Assembly (NCBI GenBank): GCA_963793465.1
Contig: CAWCAJ010000005.1
Coordinates: 434,001 to 498,000, forward strand
DNA length: 64,000 nt
Direction of reading: 5' to 3'
Source of the DNA: CAJQPP01 sp963793465
GTDB lineage: Bacteria > Planctomycetota > Planctomycetia > Pirellulales > Pirellulaceae
The position numbers and the translations under genes are program-made. Under the pieces are notes generated by a model, which saw only the letters and a program-made list of their open reading frames with translations, ran no database searches and was not told the origin of the DNA. Shown in pieces: positions 37,075-46,274 of this stretch. The first letter of the stretch is position 1. Each line of letters opens with the position of its first letter.

Positions 37075-37763
37075 GAAATGGAACCGTATGGATGGGGAGT
37101 CAGCGACAGCCACTTGTCTGCCAGGCGTGTGGACAGCGGGCGAGCTTGATCCAACAACTGTTGGCTCAAATGCTGGACCCGGATTGGATCCACCTCGAGT
37201 CCGGACAACTGCAGAAAGTTGGACAACAGGTGATATCCGCAGGGAGTCATGAAACTCTCCGGATGAAACTGGACACCGTAAACGGGGTAATCACGATGGG
37301 CTACGCCCATCACGATCCCACAGGCAGAACGGCAAATGACTTGCAGGGAACTGGGCAATGACTGGTTGCTAACCACCAGAGAATGGTATCTTCCCGCAGA
37401 AAACGGACTTTCAATACCAGCAAACAACGCGTGCCCCGAATGCGTCAATACACTGGGGCGACCATGAACGGGCGATGTCCGGTGAATCTGCCCACCCAGG
37501 GCCTGGCAGATGGCCTGGTGTCCCAGGCAGACGCCCAACATGGGAATACGGGCAGAAAAGCGGTTCACCATCTGCAGACAGATCCCGGCGTCGTCCGGCC
37601 CACACGGTCCCGGCGACATCACGATGGCAGCCGGACTCAAATCCGCAATTTCTGCCAACGAAAGGCAGTCATTGCGGACCACGTTCACCTGCTGACCCAG
37701 CTGCCGCAGGTACCTGGCCAGGTTGTGAGCAAAGCTGTCGTAGTTGTCAATTAGCAGGATCAT
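37071..37763 (-). CDS. pabA: Aminodeoxychorismate/anthranilate synthase glutaminase component
   Basis: A class I glutamine amidotransferase that feeds ammonia to PabB. The start is ILLIDNYDSFAHNLARYL. The nucleophile is in MLGVCLGHQAI (Cys about 79), and the His/Glu pair is in YGVQFHPESF. The oxyanion loop PGPCGPDDAG is present. The ATG at 37761-37763 gives 230 residues; a TTG 9 bp upstream is possible. It follows pabB by 15 bp. The TrpG and PabA families are not separable by these motifs alone, but pairing with PabB and the H4MPT genes favours p-aminobenzoate synthesis. The C-terminal 35 residues exceed the usual length. Confidence 0.88.
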   Translation of the reverse strand: MILLIDNYDSFAHNLARYLRQLGQQVNVVRNDCLSLAEIADLSPAAIVMSPGPCGPDDAGICLQMVNRFSARIPMLGVCLGHQAICQALGGQIHRTSPVHGRPSVLTHSGHALFAGIESPFSAGRYHSLVVSNQSLPSSLQVICRSACGIVMGVAHRDYPVYGVQFHPESFMTPCGYHLLSNFLQLSGLEVDPIRVQHLSQQLLDQARPLSTRLADKWLSLTPHPYGSIS

Positions 37764-37778
37764 GGGCAACAACGCAGT

Positions 37779-39320
37779 CTAACTTTCGACGGTCCATGAT
37801 GAAAGCTGGCGGCCAGCCAGCGCTTGCAACATGCCGGCAGCTTTGGTCCACGTCTCTTCATATTCCTTGAGTGGATCGCTGTCAGCCACAATGCCTCCTC
37901 CGACCGGAATGGTCCAGTTGGCGTCGTCGGCCGTGATGGTCCGAATCAGGATGTTCCAGTCAGCCGAACCATTGAATCCAAAATAGCCCAATGAACCACA
38001 ATAGGGTCCACGCGGCGACGGTTCCAGCTCGTCAATGATCTGCATGGCCCGGATCTTGGGTGCCCCCGTGACCGATCCGCCCGGAAACAACGCCCGCAAG
38101 ATTTGCGATGGTAACGTGTTGGTCCTCAATTCTCCCTGCACCGCCGAAACCAGGTGCAAGACCGAAGCGTATTGTTCCAGTTGCACAAATTGTGTGACTT
38201 TGACGGAATCATCCGTGCAGATTTTGGCCAGGTCATTCCGCATCAGATCCACGATCATGACGTTCTCGGCACAGTCCTTTTCGCTGCTCAGCAGCTGTCG
38301 GGCCACCTCCAGGTCGACCTCCGGGTGCCCCGTTCGCCGCCGCGTTCCCTTGATCGGTCGGGTTTCCACCAGGTGATCGCGGACGGAAACCAGCCTTTCC
38401 GGTGAGGCACTGACAACCTGCCAGTTACCCAGGTCCAAGAAGCCGGCAAAGGGCGCCGGATTGCAAACCCGTAACCGCCGGTAAAGCTGCCAGGCATCGT
38501 CGTGAGCGGGGCAACGTAATTGCTGGGCAAGGTTCACCTGAAAGATGTCACCCCCATGGATGTACTCCAGGGCCTGCTCGATCATCGCGGTGTATTGAGT
38601 TTGATCGACATCGCTGATCATTCCTGGCGGCTGCGGCTCCGAGTGCTCTGCCGCACGGGTGAGCGTTCCAATGGCTGGTTGGGAAGCAACCTGACCCGGT
38701 CGCTGCACCGGCGGCCGATTCAACAACTCGACCAACGCTTCGGCGCGGCGACGCGGCATGGCAGGTTGTCTCTGGGAGCGGTGCCGCTCAAGTCCCCCCG
38801 GGTTGTCCGCGGCGATCACCCAGGCCCGCTGCTGCACATGATCCCAGGCAATCAAGGTGTCGTAGACGGCCAGTGCCACACTGGGTGTGGCCGACCGTTT
38901 GGGTGTGGCCGACCGTTTGGGTGTGGCCGACCGTTTGGGTGTGGCCGACCGTTTGGGTGTGGCCGACGCTTGGAAGGCCCCCGGTGTCTCGATGGCCTGA
39001 TGGAACTCGTAACCCAGCAAACCCGCCACGCCACCTTGAAAGGGAGGCAGTTGGGGGTCGTGGGCTGCCCGGCCCGATTGCAATTGATCGTCCAGCCAAT
39101 CGAAAGCCGTGGCCTCCTCACCGGCAGCCGGCTGAAACCACTCCCGCGGATCGGCCATCAGAAATGAGTAGCGTCCCAACTCGGCGTGCTGCATGACGCT
39201 TTCCATCAGCAGCAGGTGCGGAAGGTGCGCCAGATGCTCGGCTGCCAGATGGACCTGGGGCACAGGATTCAGCTCGATTGCGACAGGACGTGTGGGAGCC
39301 ATGGCGTGTTCAGAGATCAT
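37779..39320 (-). CDS. pabB: Aminodeoxychorismate synthase component I, with internal SATPKR repeat
   Basis: A chorismate-using enzyme that makes 4-amino-4-deoxychorismate from chorismate and ammonia. The C-terminal chorismate-binding domain (about 250-510) has GGDIFQVNLAQQL, the active-site lysine in ETRPIKGTRRR (PIKGT, not the PIAGT of anthranilate synthase), ENVMIVDLMRNDLAKIC and GSVTGAPKIRAM. The N-terminal domain contains five copies of a six-residue unit (SATPKR x4 then SATPSV, about 132-161), encoded by an exact 18-bp tandem array. This looks like a surface-loop expansion and keeps the frame. I place the start at ATG 39318-39320 (513 residues); ATG 39300-39302 is possible. It is followed by pabA. 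Confidence 0.9.
   Translation of the reverse strand: MISEHAMAPTRPVAIELNPVPQVHLAAEHLAHLPHLLLMESVMQHAELGRYSFLMADPREWFQPAAGEEATAFDWLDDQLQSGRAAHDPQLPPFQGGVAGLLGYEFHQAIETPGAFQASATPKRSATPKRSATPKRSATPKRSATPSVALAVYDTLIAWDHVQQRAWVIAADNPGGLERHRSQRQPAMPRRRAEALVELLNRPPVQRPGQVASQPAIGTLTRAAEHSEPQPPGMISDVDQTQYTAMIEQALEYIHGGDIFQVNLAQQLRCPAHDDAWQLYRRLRVCNPAPFAGFLDLGNWQVVSASPERLVSVRDHLVETRPIKGTRRRTGHPEVDLEVARQLLSSEKDCAENVMIVDLMRNDLAKICTDDSVKVTQFVQLEQYASVLHLVSAVQGELRTNTLPSQILRALFPGGSVTGAPKIRAMQIIDELEPSPRGPYCGSLGYFGFNGSADWNILIRTITADDANWTIPVGGGIVADSDPLKEYEETWTKAAGMLQALAGRQLSSWTVES
38885..38973. repeat. 18-bp minisatellite inside pabB
   Basis: GTGTGGCCGACCGTTTGG is repeated four times without a mismatch (38885-38956), then a partial, diverged fifth copy (38957-38973). 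On the coding strand it encodes SATPKR units. The perfect identity of copies suggests recent expansion or concerted correction. Confidence 0.95.
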
Positions 39321-39348
39321 GTGGGATTCGGGCGGATGCGGTCCGTGT

Positions 39349-40782
39349 CTATCGGCTGGAACGGGCACGACGTTGCAATCGCCGGTGGCTAACTTCTGAG
39401 ACGGTCAAGTGACCCCAGTCCAATGCTTCATCCTGTTCGTAGTTCTTGCCGAGTTGATTGGCGATCGTGGCCTTGCACATCTCATAACCGAGATAGAAAG
39501 CGTGAGAGGCATCGATGGACTTGGCGTCGGATTCCAGTAATTGATGAAACAGCTCAAACGCATCTTGATGCTGCCAGTGCCGGCCACCACCCAACAGGTG
39601 AATCATGCCCGGTGAACCCGCCTGGTGATCGGTGCAGCCGGCCAGGATACGATAGTTCTGATCCCGCACACGCGTGGCCAGTTCCTGGATGTCTGCCAGG
39701 TCCAGTTTCTTCAATTGGGGGTCCCGCAAACAGACAAGCTGGTCAGACAGATTCTTGGGAGGTACTTTTTCGCAGATCGCGTAATGTACCATGCGTCGTG
39801 CCCAATCACATTCTCGCACGCTGCTGCGGGCCCAGTTGATCACCTGTGTCGTCAATACACTGCCGATGCCAAGCTCTTCGCAGATGGCCAACAGCAGAAA
39901 GTTGACTCCCGCGGAATCGACATCCGTCAGTTCGCTCAGATTGCCGATGCCCATCATCATGGCGGCTTCCGGCCATATTTCCCGGGCCTGCAGATAACGT
40001 GACAGGCTACGCGCAAAACCAAAACCAATCGGTTCCAGAATCGGATCGATCCGCAGGGGGACGTTTTTGCCCGCCAGGTATTCTACGGTTTCGCCCAATT
40101 GCAACCAGTCAGCGGGGTCGTCGGGAATGACCACTACCTCGCAGTCCCAATCCAGGGCAGCGCGGCGATTGGAAGCGTTGACACTCAATACCAGAGAAGC
40201 GCCCTGATCCACCGCCGGGGCGATTTCCCTGGGATTCAAACTGTCAATCGATACGGTGATTCCGCGGCTCACCAGTTCCCGGACCACCAGGCCCACCTCC
40301 GACCAGGTTTGCCCGGGCTGGCAACCCACGTCGATGATATCGGCGCCGTCGCCTACCAGGTCCAGGGCCTGACGCAGGATTTCATCGACCGGCAGGCGGG
40401 GTGCATGATTGATTTCGGCAATGATCTGGATCGAGTAATCCTGCAACGAGATCGCCTCCCGGGTACCTCCCAGGAACTCCGTCAATTGACGCAGATCGCG
40501 AGGTCCAAACAGAATCGGCTTGTCGGTGCATTGCTGCAGGGGTTCGATTTCTCCCTGGCAATATCCTGGCAGCACGATGATGTCGCAATCCTCCGGCACC
40601 TGCAGATGCCGCGCAATCCACTCGGGTGACATCAAAGCCGCCACGGTGATAGGCATGGTTTGCACCGAGATCCGCAGGCCAAACGTTTCCATCAGATCCG
40701 GGATCAGGCGACGTAACGCCGGTTCGGCCAAACGGCCGGTCACAAACAGCAAGTGCTGACCGGCAAATCGATCTGGGGCCAT
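39349..40782 (-). CDS. DUF6513 / dihydropteroate synthase-like protein of the H4MPT pathway
   Basis: A 477-residue protein. The N-terminal DUF6513 part (about 1-125) starts HLLFVTGRLAEPALRRL and includes CDIIVLPGYCQGEIEPLQ. The central part (about 130-370) is a dihydropteroate-synthase-like TIM barrel with the pterin-binding aspartates in GADIIDVGCQPGQTW and TVSIDSLNPREI, plus LRIDPILEPIGFGFA and AAMMMGIGNLSELTD. The C-terminal domain has DASHAFYLGYEMCKA. Homologues sit in methylotroph and planctomycete H4MPT clusters and probably act on the pterin precursor. The stop lies 28 bp inside the upstream region of pabB, whose open frame overlaps this gene's end. This is the first gene of the operon. 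Confidence 0.88.
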   Translation of the reverse strand: MAPDRFAGQHLLFVTGRLAEPALRRLIPDLMETFGLRISVQTMPITVAALMSPEWIARHLQVPEDCDIIVLPGYCQGEIEPLQQCTDKPILFGPRDLRQLTEFLGGTREAISLQDYSIQIIAEINHAPRLPVDEILRQALDLVGDGADIIDVGCQPGQTWSEVGLVVRELVSRGITVSIDSLNPREIAPAVDQGASLVLSVNASNRRAALDWDCEVVVIPDDPADWLQLGETVEYLAGKNVPLRIDPILEPIGFGFARSLSRYLQAREIWPEAAMMMGIGNLSELTDVDSAGVNFLLLAICEELGIGSVLTTQVINWARSSVRECDWARRMVHYAICEKVPPKNLSDQLVCLRDPQLKKLDLADIQELATRVRDQNYRILAGCTDHQAGSPGMIHLLGGGRHWQHQDAFELFHQLLESDAKSIDASHAFYLGYEMCKATIANQLGKNYEQDEALDWGHLTVSEVSHRRLQRRARSSR

Positions 40783-41036
40783 GGGCTTTCCGGGGCAGCA
40801 TCCGTTTGGAGTGTCAAGGGCTGGGTTGTCAGTGCCGAGGGTGGGTCCGACCCGTCATGGCCCGGCGGGTTGTTGGTTGTCGTGGCCGCTGGGTTGACTT
40901 AAGGTGACAGCAGGAAGCACGGTCAGTTTTCCAGTATAAAAAACGGATCCAATATGGGAACCTGTCGTGGGACATCCAGCCCCACTTTCCAGGACTCGGC
41001 CGCATTTCGCTCCCTTGCTGCTCTCAGGCATTCATC

Positions 41037-42167
41037 ATGAAAACGCTGCGTTACGCCAAACGTCTGATCGGCTTTGAAACCACCAGCCATCTATCCAATC
41101 GTGTGATTTGCAAATACCTGCAATTGAAGCTGGTCAAGCATGGGTTCGCAGTGGAGAAAGTCGAATACCGGGATAAACATCGTATCCGCAAAGTTAATCT
41201 GATTGCCAAGAAAGGAAAGGGTCAGGGGGGCTTGGCCTACTTTGCCCACACCGATACCGTGCCCGCCGAGGACTGGTTTTCCAGGAAATACGGCCCCTAC
41301 GAACCGGCCATTTCCAAGGAAAGGCTGTATGGCCGAGGCAGCTGCGATATGAAAGGCTCGATTGCCAGTATGTTGACCGCCTCCCAACGATTTGAGAGTG
41401 CGGATTTGCGGAGGCCATTCTACATGGTGTTCACGGCAGACGAGGAAGTGGGCTTCCATGGAGCACGGCAGGTTGTGGCTCAGAGCAGCACGTATCGGGA
41501 AATGGTGGAATCGCAAACTTGCGGCATCATCGGAGAGCCCACCAGCCTGGAAGTCGTGCATGCCCACAAGGGCATGTGCATGATTACGGCGACGGCCCGC
41601 GGTCATGCCGCCCACTCCAGTACGGCGTTGGGCAAAAATGCCAACCTGGCGTTGATTCCTTTTCTTGCGGAAATGAAATCGATTCACGACGAATTGACCA
41701 GCCAGCCCCAGTGGCAGGACGCACGATTTGATCCACCCGACCCTTCCTGGAACATTGTCATCAACGATCCCAACCAGGCCGCCAACATCACGTCACCCCA
41801 GTCCAGTTGTACGGTTTATACACGCCCCATTCCCGGAATCGACATGCAGCCGTTGCTGGAACGTGTTCGAGTCGCAGCCTCCCGGAATGGGCTGGAGATT
41901 GAAATTTTTGATGCAGGGAGCGCTTTTTTCACTGAGCCCCAGAACGAGTTTGTCCAGCAAGCCCTGAAACTGGTGCATCGCAAGACACCGGGCACGGTTT
42001 GCTATGGAACCGATGGGGGCGTGTTTGGTGAGCTGCAAAATCTGATCGTATTTGGGCCCGGCAACATTGCTCAAGCCCATACGCGGGACGAATGGATTTC
42101 CATGGAACAGCTGACATTGGGCGCCGAGATGTACACCAAAATGATCGAGCATTGGTGTTGTCAATAA
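41037..42167 (+). CDS. M20 family metallopeptidase, acetylornithine deacetylase-like
   Basis: A di-zinc amidohydrolase of the ArgE/DapE/CPG2 group, 376 residues. Metal ligands are visible: His in FAHTDTVPAED, Asp in GRGSCDMKGSIA, Glu-Glu in TADEEVGFHG, Glu in IIGEPTSLEV and His in AQAHTRDEWI. The lid (dimerisation) domain lies at about 175-290 with KGMCMITATARGHAAHSS. ArgE and related deacylases share these motifs; TDTVP and GEPTSLEVVHAHKG favour ArgE-like N-acetylornithine deacetylation, but no arg genes are adjacent. ATG 41037 directly starts the conserved part. It is divergent from the H4MPT operon across 254 bp. Confidence 0.87.
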   Translation: MKTLRYAKRLIGFETTSHLSNRVICKYLQLKLVKHGFAVEKVEYRDKHRIRKVNLIAKKGKGQGGLAYFAHTDTVPAEDWFSRKYGPYEPAISKERLYGRGSCDMKGSIASMLTASQRFESADLRRPFYMVFTADEEVGFHGARQVVAQSSTYREMVESQTCGIIGEPTSLEVVHAHKGMCMITATARGHAAHSSTALGKNANLALIPFLAEMKSIHDELTSQPQWQDARFDPPDPSWNIVINDPNQAANITSPQSSCTVYTRPIPGIDMQPLLERVRVAASRNGLEIEIFDAGSAFFTEPQNEFVQQALKLVHRKTPGTVCYGTDGGVFGELQNLIVFGPGNIAQAHTRDEWISMEQLTLGAEMYTKMIEHWCCQ

Positions 42168-42180
42168 CGGACCGCAGGCC

Positions 42181-43296
42181 TTAGCCCGTGGCAAATCCGC
42201 GGTCCACCTTCTGAAACGCCAGAATCACCTGGTCCAACAACTCCCGCGAACCCAACAGCAGCGGGTGGTGCAGCAAAATCGTCTGGTCAACGGCCTGACG
42301 GCAGTTAGTCAGCGAACCAACTTTGCGACAGCGTCGTGGTGAACGTCGCAGGAATCCACGAAAACCGGGAAAAGCGGGGACGCCTTCCGCCGACAAGGCG
42401 CGGATCAAATCCTGGCGATCCCGGTTAGCGGGTGTCCTCAGGGCAAACTTGAAAAAGGCAGGCGACCAGTCTTCGTTCCAGGGGTCGTCGAGGGTCTGAA
42501 ACAACAGGCAGGAGGCGAGTGCTGATCGCAAATGTCGGGCGGCCGCCAGACGCTGTTGCGTGAGGGCCGTGAGCGATTGCAATTGAGGCGTTAACGCGGC
42601 GGCTTGCAAAGCACTCATGGGAAAGGCATCGTTACCCCGTTCCGCGGCAATACGAACTCGTTGCATCACGGTATCGTCGCGGGTGACGACCGCTCCGCCA
42701 CGTCCGGCAGTGAGAAGCTTGCTGCCGCCAAAACTGAAGACTCCCACGTCCCCTAACGTCCCCGCCGGTCGCTGACGGATGGTGCCGCCCACGACCTGGC
42801 AAGCATCTTCCAGAATGCCAATCCCTTGCGTCTGGCAAATCTCGCGCAAACGGAGAATATCAGCCAATTGGCCATGCAAGTGCGAGACAATCAGGGCCCG
42901 CGTTTGGGGACCGATGGCCGACGGCACATGGGCTGCATCCAGAACATAGCCCCCCTCCTGCACGTCGATCAGCACGGGCCGGGCGCCGATCGCCTCCACG
43001 GCGCGAAAATTACCGGGAAAGTCATAGCCGCCCAGGATGACCTCATGGTCCTCTCCCACGCCCAGACCCCGCAACGCCAACTCCACTGCAATCGTTCCCG
43101 AGGCGCAGGGCCAAACATGGGGCAGGCCAAGGAACTCCCCGAAAGCATCCGCGAATTCCTGAAGCGGGCGACCGTGATACTGGCCCCAACTGCCATCGCC
43201 AAGTGCGGCCATCACGGATGCCTGCACCTGCGGCCATTCCAAAGGCCACGACGGTATGGGCAGCTGCACGGCGGCGGTACCACCATCTATCGCCAT
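42181..43296 (-). CDS. DegT/DnrJ/EryC1/StrS-type PLP aminotransferase
   Basis: A fold-type I PLP enzyme, 371 residues. The family makes amino sugars by transaminating keto-sugar nucleotides. It has a PLP phosphate-binding start PCASGTIAVELALRGLGVG, LEDACQVVGGT (aspartate for PLP N1), and the internal-aldimine lysine in FSFGGSKLLTAGRGG. The C-terminal third (about 285-355) is degraded relative to typical members and includes an Arg/Cys-rich loop (RSPRRCRKVG). The start at ATG 43294-43296 is preferred over an upstream frame extending to 43413. It lies tail-to-tail with the M20 gene. The product may be surface-glycan related. Confidence 0.85.
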   Translation of the reverse strand: MAIDGGTAAVQLPIPSWPLEWPQVQASVMAALGDGSWGQYHGRPLQEFADAFGEFLGLPHVWPCASGTIAVELALRGLGVGEDHEVILGGYDFPGNFRAVEAIGARPVLIDVQEGGYVLDAAHVPSAIGPQTRALIVSHLHGQLADILRLREICQTQGIGILEDACQVVGGTIRQRPAGTLGDVGVFSFGGSKLLTAGRGGAVVTRDDTVMQRVRIAAERGNDAFPMSALQAAALTPQLQSLTALTQQRLAAARHLRSALASCLLFQTLDDPWNEDWSPAFFKFALRTPANRDRQDLIRALSAEGVPAFPGFRGFLRRSPRRCRKVGSLTNCRQAVDQTILLHHPLLLGSRELLDQVILAFQKVDRGFATG

Positions 43297-43454
43297 GCGG
43301 TTCTCAGGGGATTCCTGATTCTCGATCAAAACCAATCTCAAGACTGAAAGGAACGGGTTGTTTGACAGCTCATTGATAGCACACAGGAATCTGGTCGGCA
43401 GGGGGGACTGCAATTGACCTATTCGGACCTTATTGCCTATTCAACCCGATTATA

Positions 43455-43525
43455 TTCCAGTCCAACGCAAGTATATTCCATTCCAACCCCCGTAAATTCC
43501 ATTCCAACCCGGATCAATTCCACCT
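43455..43525. repeat. 21-bp tandem repeat
   Basis: Three copies of a 21-bp unit beginning ATTCCATTCCAAC (43455-43475, 43476-43496, 43497-43517) plus a partial fourth. They share the first 13 bases, with the last 8 variable. The array lies between the aminotransferase start and the lipase-like gene, possibly in both promoter regions. Confidence 0.85.
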
Positions 43526-43586
43526 TGATGGGATTCCACCCCATCCTGTCGGGGATCTTTTTGTGCGAAGACATCGGACCTGAGTT

Positions 43587-45689
43587 TTGAATCGCCAGAA
43601 CAATAACCGATTGGCACTGATTGCAGGCATGCTTTGCGTCATCGTATTCAGTATCACGCCAGGGTGTTCCTGGAATGCCGATACGGCTCGTCGAGTCGCC
43701 TCCATCACCTCCTGGAGTTCCACCGGAGTCCAGGTGCGTCGTCGGCCCTACAATCGACTGGAACGCCCCATGGGTTGGTGGTCGCGCGTGACCGGCTACG
43801 GAGGGATCCAGCCCGCTGACCGATCCCTTTTGTATCTTCGCACCTACGCGCTGGAACCGGTGTATCACAATGATCCGGTAGCCGTCATTCGCCAACTCCG
43901 TGAGCAAACCCTGGTGGACCCCGATCTGGAGAGCCTGCATACGCTGGCTGATTTGGCCTATATCCAGGGACATCAAAGTCGTGTCGTGGGAAATCAGAGG
44001 TTTGCCGGTCAAATGTTGGCCACCTCGGTTGCGGCCAGCTACCAATACCTGTTTGATCCCCGATTGGATGAGGCTCGCAATATTTACGATCCGGTTTTCA
44101 GGGAGGTATGTGACATATACAACCAGTCCCTGGAAGGCCTGCTGCGAATGATGCGTGACCAGGACGCCTTGAAGCCCGGCGGCAGTTTCACGGCCAGCAC
44201 GCTTGCCGGGCGTCCCCTGCAGGTCACGATTGGCGTGCATGGTCGCTGGCGTAACGAGGAATTCGAGTCCTTCGAGTTTGTAACGGACTATAACACCGAG
44301 GGATTACGCAACGTGCATCAGACCTACGGGCTGGGAGTTCCCCTGATCGCCATTCGGCAGTCCAACGACCAGACGCGGAGACCCGACGAACGTTATTACC
44401 CGGCCGACCTCTCCCTGCCGTTGACGGCTTTTGTACAGACTGCCTTTCAAACCGAAACGATGGCAGCTCAAGACAGTTTTGAAATCGAGTTGATCGATCC
44501 TCTGGAAAAAACGAACGTGCTGGTCCAGGATCGTTCCGCACCGTTGGAAAGTGACATCACCACACCCCTGGCCTACTATCTGGACGATCCCTTGTTGGAC
44601 GCCACCTGGTTTGGCACCGCGGCGCTGTTGAATGGTGAATTTGCCAGGCAGTTTGGTGGTCTGTACATGCTGGAGCCATTTGATGCCGCCAAAATTCCTG
44701 TGGTCATGGTGCATGGCTTCTGGTCCAGTCCCGTGACCTGGACGGAGATGTTCAATGATCTTCGCGCCGATAAAACGCTCCGTGACAATTACCAGTTCTG
44801 GTTTTATCTGTACCCCAGCGGGCAGCCTTTTTGGGTCAGTGCGCGGCAAATGCGGGAGGATTTGCAGCAGGTCCAGCAGACACTGGACCCTCAGCAAACA
44901 TCACTGGCCTTGCAAGAGATGGTGCTGGTAGGACACAGCATGGGTGGATTGGTCTCGCGGCTGCAAACGATCGACAGTGGCCAGAGATTCTGGGACCTGG
45001 TCAGTGACCGAGAGTTCAGCGAACTGAAGGGGAATCCTCAAACGCGGTCCAGAATCCGGGAAACGCTGTTTTTTCAGGCCAACCCATCTATCTCCCGCGT
45101 GATCACCCTGGGAACGCCCCATCAAGGTAGCAGTGTGGCGAACTCATTCACACGCTGGGCCAGCGAAAAACTGTTTACCCTGCCCGAGAACTTCATGGGT
45201 GACAACGCCCAGCTGGCCAGAGAAAATCCCGGCTTCTTCAAGTCGGACCTGTTGAAGATCGCCACCAGCACCGATTCCCTGTCACCGGGCTCCAGGTTTT
45301 TTGAGGCCATGATGCAGGCGGAGACCGATCCCCGTGTGCGGTTTCACAATGTCGTGGGTGTCCACGAATCGCGGGGTCTGAGTTCGTGGTTGGGAAACTC
45401 GACCGCAGCATCAGACGGAGTTGTCTCTGTAGCCAGTGCCCGTTGCCCCAACCCCACATCCGAAATCGAGATCGAATCGGAGCATTCTTCGATCCACCAG
45501 AAACCCAGGGCGATCCTGGAAGTGCGCAGGATTCTCAACGAACACATCCATGAAGTGTTTGGAATCGCCGCCGAATATAATGCCGACCAAGGCGCTACCA
45601 TTCAACCCGTGAATTATGAGGCGGATGCCAGAGATCCGCGAATTCCGCAGCCACCGAGCCCCAAGAAGGCCCAGCATGATTCGGACTGA
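43587..45689 (+). CDS. Exported alpha/beta hydrolase, lipase-like, possible lipoprotein
   Basis: A 700-residue protein. The start carries a hydrophobic segment (LALIAGMLCVIVFSITPGC) ending in a weak lipobox, so it may be a lipoprotein. The first about 360 residues form a domain I do not recognise. The catalytic part opens with PVVMVHGFWSSPVTWTEM (about 370). It has the nucleophile elbow LVGHSMGGLVSRLQ (Ser about 453), RVITLGTPHQGSSVAN, a later acidic residue around AASDGVVSVASA and the His in EHSSIHQKP. These are marks of PGAP1/lipase-class enzymes. The substrate is unknown. Start is TTG 43587; ATG at codon 15 would remove the hydrophobic lead. Nothing downstream is co-transcribed. Confidence 0.8.
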   Translation: MNRQNNNRLALIAGMLCVIVFSITPGCSWNADTARRVASITSWSSTGVQVRRRPYNRLERPMGWWSRVTGYGGIQPADRSLLYLRTYALEPVYHNDPVAVIRQLREQTLVDPDLESLHTLADLAYIQGHQSRVVGNQRFAGQMLATSVAASYQYLFDPRLDEARNIYDPVFREVCDIYNQSLEGLLRMMRDQDALKPGGSFTASTLAGRPLQVTIGVHGRWRNEEFESFEFVTDYNTEGLRNVHQTYGLGVPLIAIRQSNDQTRRPDERYYPADLSLPLTAFVQTAFQTETMAAQDSFEIELIDPLEKTNVLVQDRSAPLESDITTPLAYYLDDPLLDATWFGTAALLNGEFARQFGGLYMLEPFDAAKIPVVMVHGFWSSPVTWTEMFNDLRADKTLRDNYQFWFYLYPSGQPFWVSARQMREDLQQVQQTLDPQQTSLALQEMVLVGHSMGGLVSRLQTIDSGQRFWDLVSDREFSELKGNPQTRSRIRETLFFQANPSISRVITLGTPHQGSSVANSFTRWASEKLFTLPENFMGDNAQLARENPGFFKSDLLKIATSTDSLSPGSRFFEAMMQAETDPRVRFHNVVGVHESRGLSSWLGNSTAASDGVVSVASARCPNPTSEIEIESEHSSIHQKPRAILEVRRILNEHIHEVFGIAAEYNADQGATIQPVNYEADARDPRIPQPPSPKKAQHDSD

Positions 45690-45808
45690 ACCGTCCCTCG
45701 TTTGGTGTTCGCGTGGCCTGTTCCTTTCCCGCTGCAGCGCTTCGCAGTGATTCTCGCCGGTCTACCCGGCGGGTCACTCCGCAATTTGGCAAGCTGCATC
45801 AGGCCACG

Positions 45809-45838
45809 AAAAAACCCGCGTTCGATTGGGACGCGGGC
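45809..45838 (-). terminator. Rho-independent terminator downstream of csrA
   Basis: On the minus strand CCCGCGT (45831-45837 side) pairs with ACGCGGG (45815-45821 side) around a 9-nt loop, followed by six T residues (45809-45814). It is 80 bp past the csrA stop. Confidence 0.82.
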
Positions 45839-45917
45839 AATCGTATTTGGGGGCAATTGGTTGGGGGAATTGCGGCCGGCTTGCAGACCGCACCTGCCGT
45901 GCTTTCAGCTCCCGTAA

Positions 45918-46274
45918 TTACACCTGCCGTTCTTCAACAGCCAATTTGGAAACCAGTTCCTGCAATCGGTTGATTCCGGCGATTTTGCCGTTGGCGTCGG
46001 ATTCGATTTCCAATTCGACTTCCTGGGAAATCACCCGCAGGGATGGAGTTTTGTCCTGTTGTCCATTGCCGTGACTCTTGAACTCGACGGTGACCGGCTG
46101 ATCCGTCGTCGAACAGGATGCTTCTTCGGGAATCAACTCCCCACGCACGACCTGGATGTTCCGTGGCGCTTCGATACCAATACGGACGGTGTTACCACGG
46201 ATCTTCAGAATTGAAATCGTGACATGCTCGCCGATGACAATCTGTTCGTCTTGTTTTCTGGATAAAACCAGCAT
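45918..46274 (-). CDS. csrA: Carbon storage regulator CsrA, long form
   Basis: An RNA-binding dimer that controls translation of target mRNAs by binding GGA motifs. The core (1-60) is intact: LVLSRKQDEQIVIGEHVTIS, then RIGIEAPRNIQVVRGELI with the RNA-contacting Arg. Known CsrA proteins are about 60-75 residues; this one has about 55 extra residues ending in a helix (NRLQELVSKLAVEER). The start at ATG 46272-46274 has AAAGGAGTG, a near-ideal ribosome binding site, 8 bases upstream. No flagellar genes are nearby, unlike many csrA loci. Confidence 0.9.
   Translation of the reverse strand: MLVLSRKQDEQIVIGEHVTISILKIRGNTVRIGIEAPRNIQVVRGELIPEEASCSTTDQPVTVEFKSHGNGQQDKTPSLRVISQEVELEIESDANGKIAGINRLQELVSKLAVEERQV

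Noticed and set aside
38885..38973. The 18-bp array as a CRISPR
   Set aside because: Units are directly abutting with no spacers, and they translate in frame within pabB.
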